DNA of 64,000 nt from Orientallactaga sibirica (GCA_036365145.1 JAEOAD010000025.1:31009001-31073000); one strand, 5' to 3'. Counted from the first letter of the stretch, positions 1 through 10,224 are shown. The notes: a model not told the origin generated them from the sequence alone. Program-made: numbers and translations.

Positions 1-65
1 AGTCATTCTTCAAAAAGTCCTATTACTATCTATTGCATAAACAGGTCATCAAGAATGGAGCTCTA

Positions 66-265
66 GGGCTGGAGGGATGGCTCAAGAGTTAAGGCATTTG
101 CCTGCAAAGCCAAAGGACCCAGGTTTGATTCCCCAGGACCCACGTAAGCCAGATGCACAAGGAGGCGCATCATTTGCAGTGGCTGGAGGACCTAGCACAC
201 CCATTCTTTCTCTTTCTCTTTCTCTCTCTCTCTCTTTCTCTCTCTCAAATAAATAAATAAAATAT
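66..265 (+). mobile_element. Plain B2-like SINE
   Basis: GGGCTGGAGGGATGGCTCAA head (A box), TTTGATTCCCC B box, CT-rich then (AAAT) tail. Copied at 7001-7200 by the second duplication. Confidence 0.85.
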
Positions 266-299
266 ATTTTAAAATTTAAGAGGATATAAATAAGTCATA

Positions 300-1515
300 T
301 GGAAACCTACTTTTCTGGACAATGGAACACTCAGAAGCAATAGACTGTTACTAGAAAATTTTCAATGCCAGGGCTGGGATACCTTAAAGTGAGGTGTTGG
401 CCAGGGAGATCCCCCAAAACATTACAAGCCATTGCCAAGGCCCCTGGTTTCCCACCAGGAATAGATGGTAAGAACCTATTGCTGAAGACTCCACATACTT
501 GGGCTGCAAAGTCACTGAGAAATCCTGCTGGAGCTGAGCTGAAAGCCTCCTCCATGAGGACCAGCTGACAGAAAGCTGGAAAAAGCTACGCTGCATGCAG
601 TTCAATGGGAGAGGGAAAAATCACCAGTGAAAATACTCTACAGTGGACTCTGCAAGCCTTAGATTTTGCCAGCCAGGCCAAATGAGCCAACAGGTGCAAT
701 AGTGGTATATCTGTTATGGGAGAAACCAACTGTTCTCTAATTGGACTAGAGGCCCACTCCATGGGAGGAATACATCCCTGATACTGAAAACCTGTAACAG
801 GGGTAGTCATGAGCCCCTAGGGGTGTAACATCTGCTGGTGTCTGGCTAAATGTATATACTGTGCTCACCAAACTTCCCAGTAAGCACTTCTCTTAATGTT
901 CATACCCATATATCAATGCTACTCTCACTTTTGGTTAGAGAAGCTTCTCTTTTCAGATGGCGGTGACCTTGGGATGACTCAGAAGGCACCATGGTGCTGA
1001 GAAGTGACAGAGGAGTGCTCAGCATTGAAATATCTGTAACACACCTTCCAAGGCTCAGGGTCCATTGCGGAAGAGGTGGCAGAAAGAATGTAAGAGTCGG
1101 GCTGGAGAGATGGTGTAGCGGTTAAGGCGCCTGCCTCCTAAGCCTAAGAATGCCGGTTCCAATCTCCAGGTCCCACATTTAGCAAGATGCAAAGTGACGC
1201 AAAGGCGCAATGCTGCACTAGACCACAAGGGGGCGCACACATCTGGATTTTGTTTGCAGCAGCTGAGAGACTGCTGGCATGCCCATCTCTCTCTGTGTCT
1301 CTCTCCAAAAAAAAAAAAGAAGAAAAAGAAGAATGTAAGAGTCAAACGAAGGATAGGACTCCTTACAATGTGCTCCTCCAGACACAAAATAGCCTGGATA
1401 TCCATGACCTCATAGTGTATGACACTACCTACACAAGACCATCATAATAGGAGGAAAAGATCATGACATCAAAATAAAAGAGACTGATTGAGAGGGGAGG
1501 GATATGATGGAATGG
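300..1515 (+). mobile_element. L1 3'UTR fragment
   Basis: Shares with the other L1 ends here the blocks GACTGTTACTAGAAAATTTT, AGAAGCTTCTCTTTTCAGAT and CCTGGATATCCATGACCT. It is interrupted by a C-type SINE at 1103-1320 and lacks the usual terminal GGGATATTGTCTACAAT segment. Confidence 0.8.
1103..1320 (+). mobile_element. C-type B2-like SINE with CTCF-like core
   Basis: Nested in L1. Exact CCACAAGGGGGCGC at 1223-1236. Confidence 0.88.
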
Positions 1516-2049
1516 GTTCAATGTTTAAAGGTAGAAGTAGAATGGGGATAAGAAACAATTAGGGCTGGAGAGTTGTCAATAGTAAAAATAAAAAAAATAA
1601 AACAGAAAGCAAATAAGGGATTTTTTATCTCAATTCCCTAAAAAAAAAAAAGGCCAGAAGAAACAGCAAACCATAGTGGATTGTTTTAATTAACAAACTG
1701 GAAAAGAGATATGGCAACTATAATTCTTGCCTCAAATAAATTGACAACATTAATCATATTGCTGTTTAAAAATTTCAAGAATTAAATGCTGTTCTAAGTT
1801 AACAAGGTTCTGTGAAAATAAACAGTATGGCATTGTAAATCTTCAGATGGTTACAGATATTACTACTTCCTACTTGAATGATCTCAGATCATCTTCAACA
1901 AATCTCTACACACTTCTTTCCCATTTTCTAATGCAACCCTCTATACTAGCAGCAGTTTGTATCTTTAGGTTAGATTTGTTTAACTCTGAACTATAGCAAT
2001 CACTTGTTTTATATGCCTTTGGGGAGGACTATTGGTTTCTTTTTTTTTT
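1516..2049. other. Intronic DNA without recognised features
   Basis: A-rich region after the broken L1, then AT-rich unique-looking sequence; no exon or repeat that I recognise. Confidence 0.5.
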
Positions 2050-2302
2050 TTTTTTTTTGGAGGGACAGAGAGATGGGAGAGGAAGACAGATAGAGAAAGT
2101 CCCAGCAGCCTCTCAGCTGCTGAGAATGAAAGACAGATGCATGCTATCCCCTGTGTGGGCAAGTGCAGCATTGCCCACTCAAATTCACTTTGCATCTACA
2201 TAAACGTGGGACCTACTTGATTGGATTTACTGGAGATTGGGAACCAGTGTTCTTAGGCTTATGATAATTTATTTTTTAACCGCTAAGCCATCTCTCCAGC
2301 CC
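2050..2302 (-). mobile_element. C-type B2-like SINE, reversed
   Basis: Ends (plus strand) CTAAGCCATCTCTCCAGCCC. The CTCF-like core is destroyed (CCCTGTGTGGGC). Confidence 0.82.
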
Positions 2303-2309
2303 AGCTACT

Positions 2310-2600
2310 GGTAGTATTAAAGGTATCCTCCATCATTCTTCACCCTACCCAATAAGTAATTATCTGTCTCAAAGGCAGGCAGCTATTCTTCCACACTCTA
2401 AGCAATGCCTGCCTGTACCCATGAGAGATACTCAACAAATTATAAACTACACTATCCATTAATGAATATTCTCACTTAAGAACCTTTGGTTTCATTTCCC
2501 TGCACAGGCTGTGCTGATATGGCAGGAAGATAAGCTAACAGCAACCTAGTCTTTTAATGGTCTGGACATAAGCCTATCAGAATTCCTCTGAAGAAAAATG
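2310..2600. other. Unique intronic stretch
   Basis: Nothing recognised between a reversed SINE and the B1 at 2613. Confidence 0.5.
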
Positions 2601-2612
2601 TTTAGAATACAA

Positions 2613-2780
2613 TCTTCAGGAGCCCGGTATGGAAAAACAGTTGCCTTTAATCCCAGCACTCAGGAAGCAGAGGTAGAAGGATCGCCATGAGTTCGAGGCC
2701 ACCTGAGACTATACAGTGAATTCCAGGTCAGCCTGGGCTAGAGTGAGACCCTACCTTGGAAAACCAAAAAAAAAAAAAGA
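2613..2780 (+). mobile_element. B1-like SINE
   Basis: TTTAATCCCAGCACTCAGGA to GTGAGACCCTACCTTGG; tail expanded to (GGAA)n. Confidence 0.85.
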
Positions 2781-2838
2781 AAGAAAAGAAAGGAAGGAAG
2801 GAAGGAAGGAAGGAAGGAAGGAAGGAAGGAAAGGAAGA
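2779..2838. repeat. (GGAA)n microsatellite
   Basis: A run of about 13 GGAA units growing out of the A-tail of the B1 at 2613-2780. Confidence 0.95.
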
Positions 2839-2849
2839 CAGATTACTAT

Positions 2850-2985
2850 CTTCAGCTGGGGATGGGTGGCTTATGCCTTTAATCTCAGGACTAGGATGCA
2901 GAGGTAGGAGGAGCACCATGAGTTGAGGCTACCCTGAGAGTACATAGTTAATTTCAGGTCAGCCTGGGCTAGAGCGAGATAAATA
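2850..2985 (+). mobile_element. B1-like SINE, diverged
   Basis: CTTTAATCTCAGGACTAGGA to GGGCTAGAGCGAGAT; (AAAT)n tail. Confidence 0.75.
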
Positions 2986-2995
2986 AAAAAGAAAA

Positions 2996-3030
<35 letters not shown>

Positions 3031-3035
3031 ATATT
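2985..3035. repeat. (AAAT)n microsatellite
   Basis: About 11 AAAT units derived from the tail of the B1 at 2850-2985. Confidence 0.9.
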
Positions 3036-3039
3036 TAAG

Positions 3040-3330
3040 AAAAAAAGAATACTATCTTCTAGATCAGCACATAGGTGAAATATCCTAGTGTAGTCTTACT
3101 TATTGGCCATCGAGTTGGTTCCCTCAAAAGCCAAAGATAAGAGTAAAATCTCAGTGGCAGACCTCAGAATAACCAGAAGATGGGTATATATATTTGGATG
3201 GTGAGGCATGAATTTATCAGTATTTAAAACAATCTAAAGCTACTATTTGAAGACCAAACAAACTAATGAAAATGAGAAGCAGATCAAGAAAGCAGCAATA
3301 GTCTGGTATAATAGTATGTTGACAATCTCA
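3040..3330. other. Unique intronic stretch
   Basis: No exon or repeat recognised between the (AAAT)n run and the first homopurine tract. Confidence 0.5.
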
Positions 3331-3334
3331 GCAG

Positions 3335-3573
3335 AGGAGGGAGGAGGGGGGAGGAAGAGGAAAGGGAAAGGGGAGAAGAGGGAGAGGAGGGGAGGAGGGG
3401 AGGGGGAGGGGAGGGGAGGGGAGGGGAGGGGAGGGGAGGGGAGGGGAGGGGGAGGGGAGGAGAGGGGAGGGGAGGGGGGGGGAGGGGAGGGAGGGAAGGA
3501 AGGGAAGGAAGGGAAGGGGAAGGGAAGGGAAGGGAAGGAAGGGGAAGGGGAAGGGGAAGGAAGGGAAGGAAGG
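3335..3573. repeat. Homopurine G/A tract
   Basis: About 240 bp almost purely G and A on the plus strand, with repeated GGGGAGGGGAGGGGAGGGGA in the centre and GGGAAGGAA blocks at the end. Open frames through it are low-complexity artefacts. Confidence 0.95.
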
Positions 3574-3699
3574 TAGCTCTTCTTAAAAATGTCACAAGGC
3601 CAAACATTAAAAACCAAGATCTTCATAGTTTATCTACATAATTAAACTTCTACACTAGAAGAAATGCAAGGAAAGAAATACTAGAAAAATACTCAGAAA

Positions 3700-3818
3700 A
3701 GAAAAGTTCATGACTTTAATCCCAAACCAAAACTCATGAGACAGAGGTGGGAGCCTCCAGAACTCACTGGGAGTTCAAGGCCAGCATAGGCTACAGTGAG
3801 ACATTGCCTCAAAAAGGA
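3700..3818 (+). mobile_element. B1-like SINE, degenerate
   Basis: GACTTTAATCCCAAACC and CTACAGTGAGACATTGCCTC remain; followed by a homopurine tract. Confidence 0.55.
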
Positions 3819-3819
3819 G

Positions 3820-4048
3820 GAGGGGGCAGTGGGGAAGGAAGGAAGGAAGGGAGGGAGGGAGGGAGGGAGGGGAGGAGGGAGGAGGGGGAGGAGGGGAAGA
3901 AAGAAAAAAAAAGGGGAGGGGAGGGGAGGGGGAGGGAGGGGGGAGGAGGGGGGAGGGAGGAGGAGGAGGAGGGGGAGGAGGAGGAGGGAGAGGAGAGGAG
4001 AGGAGAGGAGAGGAGAGGAGAGGAGGAGGGAGAGGAGGAGAGAGGGGC
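3820..4048. repeat. Second homopurine G/A tract
   Basis: About 230 bp of G/A, from GGAAGGAAGGAAGGGAGGGA through AGGAGGAGG to AGGAGAGGAGAGGAG. It follows a degenerate B1 and precedes a B2-like SINE. Confidence 0.95.
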
Positions 4049-4049
4049 T

Positions 4050-4235
4050 GGAGAAAGACTATCAGTAGTTAAGGTGCTTGCCTGCAAAAACAAATAAACA
4101 AAAAAAATTCAATTCCCCAGTTCCCACATAAAGCCAAATGCACAAAATAGCACATGCATCTGGAGTTCATTTGCAGTGACTGAAGCTTAGGTGTACCCAT
4201 TCTTCACTCTTTCGTTTAAAATAAGTAAAAGTTTA
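4050..4235 (+). mobile_element. Plain B2-like SINE
   Basis: GGGCTGGAGAAAGACT head, GCATCTGGAGTTCATTTGCA middle, degraded tail. Confidence 0.75.
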
Positions 4236-4381
4236 AAAGGAAACACATTTTTAAAATATGTGACATAGTGCCCAAATAAACACAAAAATCTCCTCACATG
4301 TGGAAAAATATAAGCCAGTAAGAAACTGTAAAAGGATCTGGCAAATGTCATCCAAAAGAAGACATTTGCAGGTTAGAGTTA

Positions 4382-4650
4382 GACTGGGGAGCTGGCTCAG
4401 TAATCAAAAGTTGTTGCATGTAAAGGCTGCTGTTCCAGGTTCAATAACCCAGAACCCACACAAAGCCAGATGCACAAAGTGGTGCATGCATCTGCAGTTC
4501 ATTTGCAGTGGAAAGAAGCTCAGGTGAACCCATATTCATTTGTTTTTCATTCTTGTTCTCATTCTCTCTCTCTCTCCTAACCCCTCTCATTCTCACCCTA
4601 CCTCCCCCTCTACCTTTCTCTTCCCTTGTAAATAAATAAAAATAGTAAAA
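4382..4650 (+). mobile_element. Plain B2-like SINE
   Basis: CTGGGGAGCTGGCTCAGTAA head, long CT-rich tail, AATAAATAAA end. Confidence 0.8.
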
Positions 4651-4788
4651 AGCTGTTTTAATTGATAATAAAACAAATTAATATTTAATTTTGTTCATTC
4701 ATTCTCAAAAGAGTGACAGTGATCATTACAGGATCTATCTAACTCATTTTTCCACTCAGGGATCATTTTCTCTAGTAAAGAAAACATC

Positions 4789-5000
4789 AGGGCTGGAGAG
4801 TTGGCTTGCAGTTAAGGTGCATGCATCTGCAAAGCCCTGAGGACCCCAGAGTTCAATTCTCCAGGTCCCCATAAGTACATGGTGTTGCATGTGTCTGAGT
4901 TCATTTGCAGTGGCTAGAGGCCCCAGCACACCCATTCTCTTTTCCTCCTTCCTCCCTTTCTCTTCAAATAAATAAATAAAAATAAAAAATATTTTAAAAA
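4789..5000 (+). mobile_element. Plain B2-like SINE
   Basis: GGGCTGGAGAGTTGGCTTGC head, GTTCAATTCTCCAGG B box. Confidence 0.82.
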
Positions 5001-5007
5001 AATCAAA

Positions 5008-5165
5008 GGCACGGGTAGCAAATGCCTTTAATCCCAGCACTCAGGAGGCCAAGGGAAAGAGGGTCACTATGAGTTTGAGGCCACCCTGAAACTACATAGT
5101 GAATTCCAGCTCAGCCTTGGGCTAGAGCCAAGACTCTACCAAAACAATACATTAATTAATTAATT
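5008..5165 (+). mobile_element. B1-like SINE
   Basis: GCCTTTAATCCCAGCACTCA to CTAGAGCCAAGACTCTACC; (AATT)n tail. Confidence 0.82.
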
Positions 5166-5224
5166 AATTAATTTAAAAAGACATCTGAAGATCCTGGTTA
5201 GGTTCAAAGACATAGATCTACTTT

Positions 5225-5360
5225 TTCTTTTTTTATGATATGTTGGGGTTTTTGAGACAGAGTCTCATTATGTACCCTGGCCAACCAAACTTGGATTCCA
5301 TCTGTTTCAGCCTCCTGAATGCTGGGATTTTAGCCATGTTCCACTATGCTCAGCTAAATC
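5225..5360 (-). mobile_element. Old B1 SINE
   Basis: Reversed: TTTGAGACAGAGTCTCATTA to TGCTGGGATTTTAGCCATGT; closer to generic B1 than to the local family. Confidence 0.6.
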
Positions 5361-5493
5361 AAGCTTTTAAAAGATTTAATTCAATATAAGTACACATAGA
5401 AAATAAAACTCAACATTCAAATTAAAAAAAGATTTGATTCTAACACAAAAAGAGCATTTTCAAGTTTTAAATATATGTGCATATAAATAACAC

Positions 5494-5630
5494 CCCATCC
5501 AAAAGGGTATTTGATAAATGCATATGCAGATCTTTCCTAAATGGAAATTCCAGATTTGAAACGTGAAACACTGGAGTTGTCTCTATCAACCATAAAAACT
5601 TCATTTGTGCCATCAATCAACATCATATAA
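5494..5630 (-). CDS. RNGTT: RNGTT exon 9 with an apparent +1 frameshift (residues 299-344)
   Basis: The acceptor TTTACAG is followed by T completing Arg299 and [19 protein letters not shown]. After one surplus base the frame resumes as [20 protein letters not shown] then NTLLDG, ending at GGG before GTGTTA. The exon is 137 nt where the phase requires 136; the extra base lies within 5572-5575. Read literally, the frame shifts and meets TAG within about 12 codons. The donor GTGTTA is weak. All other residues match the family, so this is either a sequencing or assembly indel, or real damage to the gene. The next exon is not in the window. Confidence 0.85.
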
Positions 5631-5675
5631 CTGTAAATGAAACGTGGTAGTGTTAAGTAATATCAAGAATAGAGG

Positions 5676-5915
5676 GGGGAGGAAAGGATGGTTTAGTGGT
5701 TAAGGCACGTGCCTGCAAAGCCAAAGGACCCAGGTTCAATACCCCAGTACCTACATAAACCATGCACAAGATGCACAAGGTGGCACATGCAACTGGAGTT
5801 CACTTGCAGTGGCTGGAAGCCCTGGCACACCCATTTCTATCTGCCTCTCCCTCCCTCCCTCCCTCTCTCTCTCTCTCTCTCAGAGAAAAAAGAGAAAGAA
5901 AAAATAGAATAATAA
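5676..5915 (+). mobile_element. Plain B2-like SINE
   Basis: Begins about 45 bp before (plus-strand side of) the exon 9 acceptor; GGTTCAATACCCCAGTACC B box, CT-rich tail. Confidence 0.83.
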
Positions 5916-5983
5916 AAACAATTGACATATTGATAAAATAGTCACTTCAGTCCCTTTCTATATCATGTAAATTAAAATACCAC

Positions 5984-6180
5984 AGGGCTAAGGATGTAGC
6001 TTAGCTAATAAAGTACTCTGCTAACATGCACAAGGACTTAAGTTGACTGCCCAGCACTATATAAACTGACCAAAATTTGAGAGGTGAAGTTAAGTGTTGT
6101 TCAAGGTCATCCTGAGCCATACACAAAGTGTATTTGAGGCCTACCTGGGATGTGTAAAACCTTTCTCAAAATTAACTAAT
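5984..6180 (+). mobile_element. B4-type (ID plus B1) composite SINE
   Basis: ID-like GGGCTAAGGATGTAGCTTAG joined to a degenerate B1 right half (GGTCATCCTGAGCC, ACCTGGGATG). Confidence 0.5.
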
Positions 6181-6189
6181 TAGTTAATT

Positions 6190-6525
6190 AATTGAAAATA
6201 TAAAGCAAGGGAAAATCTAAAATTTTTATGAAGACAATGTGATGTCCAAAAGCAAACTTGTGATGCATTTAATTTTGATTAGATTTTACAACAAACAAAC
6301 ATGCACACGTATATTACATTTTAGGGCTCAATAACTATATGAATTAGTGTTACTCTGTCCATATCAAAGTTGAAAAAAATACTGAAAAGTAAATTTGTGA
6401 ATAACCAGAGCTCAAATTATCCAATGCTCTATCATACCAGTTTTAAGACAGTTATTAATTCTTCTATTTGAATCAATATCCTGATATAGCAAAGTATGTC
6501 AATATAATTTTTATTTCATTCATAA
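6190..6525. other. Unique AT-rich intronic stretch
   Basis: No exon or repeat recognised. Confidence 0.5.
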
Positions 6526-6529
6526 CTAA

Positions 6530-6850
6530 TGTGGTAGTTTGAATGTGAAATGTCCCCATAGCTTCCTATGTTTTGAATATTTGGGACTCAGCTGATAAAA
6601 TTTAAGAGGTGGATGCTTCCTGGGGCAGGATTTAGAGTCTAATAGCCCAGCTCCACCTTGCTAGAGCTAGGTTCCTCTTTTGCTATTTCCTGCTAGTTCT
6701 TGTAGAAAGATGTGATGCCCAGCCTCTGCTCTGCCATACTTGCTCTAACAAGATGAAGTGACCCTCAAGTCTGTAAGCCAAAATAAACTTTCTCCTCCTA
6801 CCAGCTCAGATGCCTTTTGTCCCAGCAAAGACAAATGAACTATTTTGAAA
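6530..6850 (+). mobile_element. ERVL-MaLR-like solo LTR
   Basis: Starts TGTGGTAGTTTGAATGTGAA and contains TGTCCCCATAG and GTAAGCCAAAATAAACTTTC (a polyadenylation signal region), in the layout of rodent MaLR long terminal repeats. No internal coding sequence is attached. The family name is uncertain. Confidence 0.55.
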
Positions 6851-7000
6851 CACAGCCACAAAAATTTTCATTTAACTTTTAACTTCTAAAACTCAATCAA
6901 CATATTTAATTAACAAATAGACATACTTAATAATTAGTCATTCTTCAAAAAGTCCTATTACTATCTATTGCATAAACAGGTCATCAAGAATGGAGCTCTA

Positions 7001-7200
7001 GGGCTGGAGGGATGGCTCAAGAGTTAAGGCATTTGCCTGCAAAGCCAAAGGACCCAGGTTTGATTCCCCAGGACCCACGTAAGCCAGATGCACAAGGAGG
7101 CGCATCATTTGCAGTGGCTGGAGGACCTACTTACACCATTCTTTCTCTTTCTCTTTTCTCTCTCTCTCTTTCTCTCTCTCAAATAAATAAATAAAATATA
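7001..7200 (+). mobile_element. Plain B2-like SINE
   Basis: Duplicate of 66-265; differs locally at ACCTACTTACACC. Confidence 0.85.
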
Positions 7201-7234
7201 TTTTAAAATTTAAGAGGATATAAATAAGTCATAT

Positions 7235-8535
7235 GGAAACCTACTTTTCTGGACAATGGAACACTCAGAAGCAATAGACTGTTACTAGAAAATTTTCAAT
7301 GCCAGGGCTGGGATACCTTAAAGTGAGGTGTTGGCCAGGAGATCCCCAAAACATTACAAGCCATTGCCAAGGCCCCTGGTTTCCCACCAGGAATAGATGG
7401 TAAGAACCTATTGCTGAAGACTCCACATACTTGGGCTGCAAAGTCACTGAGAAATCCTGCTGGAGCTGAGCTGAAAGCCTCCTCCATGAGGACCAGCTGA
7501 CAGAAAGCTGGAAAAAGCTACGCTGCATGCAGTTCAATGGGAGAGGGAAAAATCACCAGTGAAAATACTCTACAGTGGACTCTGCAAGTTTAGATTTGGC
7601 CAGCCAGGCCAAATGAGCCAACAGGTGCAATAGTGGTATATCTGTTATGGGAGAAACCAACTGTTCTCTAATTGGACTAGAGGCCCACTCCATGGGAGGA
7701 ATACATCCCTGATACTGAAAACCTGTAACAGGGGTAGTCATGAGCCCCTAGGGGTGTAACATCTGCTGGTGTCTGGCTAAATGTATATACTGTGCTCACC
7801 AAACTTCCCAGTAAGCACTTCTCTTAATGTTCATACCCATATATCAATGCTACTCTCACTTTTGGTTAGAGAAGCTTCTCTTTTCAGATGGCGGTGACCT
7901 TGGGATGACTCAGAAGGCACCATGGTGCTGAGAAGTGACAGAGGAGTGCTCAGCATTGAAATATCTGTAACACACCTTCCAAGGCTCAGGGTCCATTGCG
8001 GAAGAGGTGGCAGAAAGAATGTAAGAGTCGGGCTGGAGAGATGGTGTAGCGGTTAAGGCGCCTGCCTCCTAAGCCTAAGAATGCCGGTTCCAATCTCCAG
8101 GTCCCACATTTAGCAAGATGCAAAGTGACGCTTTAAAGACCAATGCTGCACTAGACCACAAGGGGGCGCACACATCTGGATTTTGTTTGCAGCAGCTGCT
8201 GATTTGCTGGCATGCCCATCTCTCTCTGTTCTCTCAAAAAAAAAAAAAAAAAGAAGAAAAAGAAGAATGTAAGAGTCAAACGAAGGATAGGACTCCTTAC
8301 AATGTGCTCCTCCAGACACAAAATAGCCTGGATATCCATGACCTCATAGTGTATGACACTACCTACACAAGACCATCATAATAGGAGGAAAAGATCATGA
8401 CATCAAAATAAAAGAGACTGATTGAGAGGGGGAGGGGATATGATGGAGAGTGGAGTTTCAAAGGGGAAAGGGGGGAGAGAGGGAATTACCATGGGATATT
8501 GTCTACAATTATGAAAGTTGTCAATAAAAAAATTT
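7235..8535 (+). mobile_element. L1 3'UTR, complete 3' end
   Basis: Same element as at 300-1515 by duplication, here ending ATGGGATATTGTCTACAAT, GTTGTCAATAAAAAAA. A C-type SINE is nested at 8033-8262. Confidence 0.82.
8033..8262 (+). mobile_element. C-type B2-like SINE with CTCF-like core
   Basis: Nested in L1; exact CCACAAGGGGGCGC at 8156-8169. Confidence 0.88.
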
Positions 8536-8544
8536 TTTAAATTA

Positions 8545-8812
8545 GGGCTGGAGAGATGGCTTAGTGGTTAAGGTGCCTGCCTCCTAAGCCTAAGAACGCT
8601 GGTTCCAATCTCCAGGTCCCACGTTTAGCCAGATGCAAAGTGATGCAAGGGCGCAATGCCGCACTTGACCACAAGGGGGCACACGCATCTGGATTTCGTT
8701 TGCAGCAGCTGAGAGACTGCTGGCGCACCCATCTCTATCTGTCTTCCTCTCCCTCTGTCTCTCTCTCCAAAAAATAATAATAAAATAAATAAATAAATAA
8801 ATAAAATTTAAA
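8545..8812 (+). mobile_element. C-type B2-like SINE
   Basis: GGGCTGGAGAGATGGCTTAG head; core variant CCACAAGGGGGCAC at 8669-8682. Confidence 0.88.
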
Positions 8813-8874
8813 AAGTGGAAGGGAGGGAGGGAGGAGAATGGAGCTCTGTTCCACACCATGGAAAAAATAAAGGC

Positions 8875-9085
8875 AGGCTAGAGAGATTGCTCAGTGGTTA
8901 AGGTGCTTGCCTATGAAGACTAATGACCCTGACTTTATTCCCCAGTACCCACATAAAGTCATATGTACACAGTGGTGTATAAATTTGGAGTTCATGTGCC
9001 GTGGCTAGAGGCCCTGGTGCACACATTCATTCATTCTCTCTTTCTCTCTCCTTGCAAATACATAAATAAAAGTATTTTTAAAATA
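8875..9085 (+). mobile_element. Plain B2-like SINE
   Basis: GGCTAGAGAGATTGCTCAGT head, AGGCCCTGGTGCACAC, short tail. Confidence 0.78.
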
Positions 9086-9089
9086 AAGC

Positions 9090-9480
9090 TCAGGAAGGTA
9101 TAGGAAGGAAGACTGAGTATATAAGACTAGATTGGGATGAATGGTACATAAAAAAGCAAAGTCCAACCAACCAGGCAAACTGATGCACACCTATAGTGCC
9201 AGCATAAATTGGCTGAAGCAAGTAGATCATAAGTTCAAAGTAATCCTCTACTACAGAATGAGTTTGAAGCTAGCCTACGCTACCTGAGATCCTATCTCAG
9301 AAAAGAGGAGTGCAGGAAAACATTAGAGGAGTGTCAGTAACAACTAAAAAAAGGACTGAAACAAATTAAGATCAGAGAACACTAAATGCATTAAGTGAAG
9401 AAATATGGAAATTAATGTTAGACCATAATAATTATTTTTTACCAGAACAAATGTTCTAAATGAAAAGTATACATGTTTAA
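9090..9480. other. Intronic stretch with a faint B1 trace
   Basis: 9173-9300 may be a very old B1 (GCACACCTATAGTGCCAGC, CTGAGATCCTATCTCAG); otherwise nothing recognised. Confidence 0.4.
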
Positions 9481-9487
9481 GAGTGTG

Positions 9488-9600
9488 ATGGGCTGAAGAG
9501 ATGATTAAGGTGTATGCCTGAGAAGCCTAAGGACCCCAGTTCGATTCTCCAGTTCCCACGTAAGCCAGATGCACATGGTGGCGCAACTGGAGTTTGTTTG
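9488..9600 (+). mobile_element. Plain B2-like SINE, truncated
   Basis: Head and B box present (AGTTCGATTCTCCAG); cut at GAGTTTGTTTG by the next B1. Confidence 0.75.
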
Positions 9601-9745
9601 GGTGTGGTGGCGCACAGCTTTAATCCCAGTGCTTGGAAGGCAAAGGTACAAGGATTGCAGTGAGTTCTACAACACCCTGAGACTATATAGTGAGTTCCAG
9701 GTCAACCTGGCCTAGATCAAAACCCTACCTTGAAAAACAAAACGC
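9600..9745 (+). mobile_element. B1-like SINE
   Basis: GGTGTGGTGGCGCACAGCTT to AAACCCTACCTTG. Confidence 0.82.
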
Positions 9746-9826
9746 AGAAATCCCTGGTATAGAGAGAAAAATCAGGCTCTTACAAGATGCCATGCTCTGG
9801 ATTGTTTGTCAAAGGAATTTAAATCA

Positions 9827-10090
9827 GGGCTGCAGAGATGACTTAGAGGTTAAGGCGCCCGCCTGCGAAGCCTAAGAATACCCATTCAATTCTCCAGGTC
9901 CCACGTTTAGACAGACGCAGAAGTGATGCAAGGGCGCAATGCCACTCTTGACCACAAGGGGACACACGCGTCTGTATTTCATTCATAGTGGCTGAGAGGC
10001 CACTGGCACACCCACTCTCTCTCTCTCTCCCTGTCTCTCTCCCTCTATCTGACTCTCTCTCTCTCATAAAAAATATAAAATAAAATAAAA
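9827..10090 (+). mobile_element. C-type B2-like SINE
   Basis: GGGCTGCAGAGATGACTTAG head; core variant CCACAAGGGGACAC at 9952-9965. Confidence 0.85.
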
Positions 10091-10224
10091 GGAATTTAAA
10101 TCAATAAAAGGAAATGTGAAATAAAAGCAACTATGATTTGTCTATAAAAACAGTATAGAAGACACACAATCTATCATGCTTAAGATTAAAGACCTCAGCC
10201 AGTATTTAATAAAAGTTATTTCAT

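Larger units (their letters stand above)
1..1511. repeat. Second direct duplication, left copy (at least 1.5 kb)
   Basis: Matches 6936-8446 from the first base of the window, so the left end may lie outside. It contains the same plain SINE, the same L1 3' end and the same C-type SINE nested in that L1. Similarity stops abruptly after GATATGATGGA. Differences are clustered, for example 1199-1206 against 8129-8140. Confidence 0.9.
6936..8446. repeat. Second direct duplication, right copy
   Basis: Copy of 1-1511 at an offset of about 6.93 kb. After 8446 this copy continues with a normal L1 3' end (TCAATAAAAA near 8520), whereas the left copy breaks into unrelated A-rich sequence. The right copy therefore looks like the intact version of that end. 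Confidence 0.9.

Noticed and set aside
3243..4097. Several long open frames rich in Gly, Arg, Glu or Pro, Ser
   Set aside because: They are translations of homopurine/homopyrimidine simple repeats; no start context or similarity.
6530..6850. Full-length endogenous retrovirus
   Set aside because: Only an LTR-like piece is seen; no gag, pol or env reading frames flank it.
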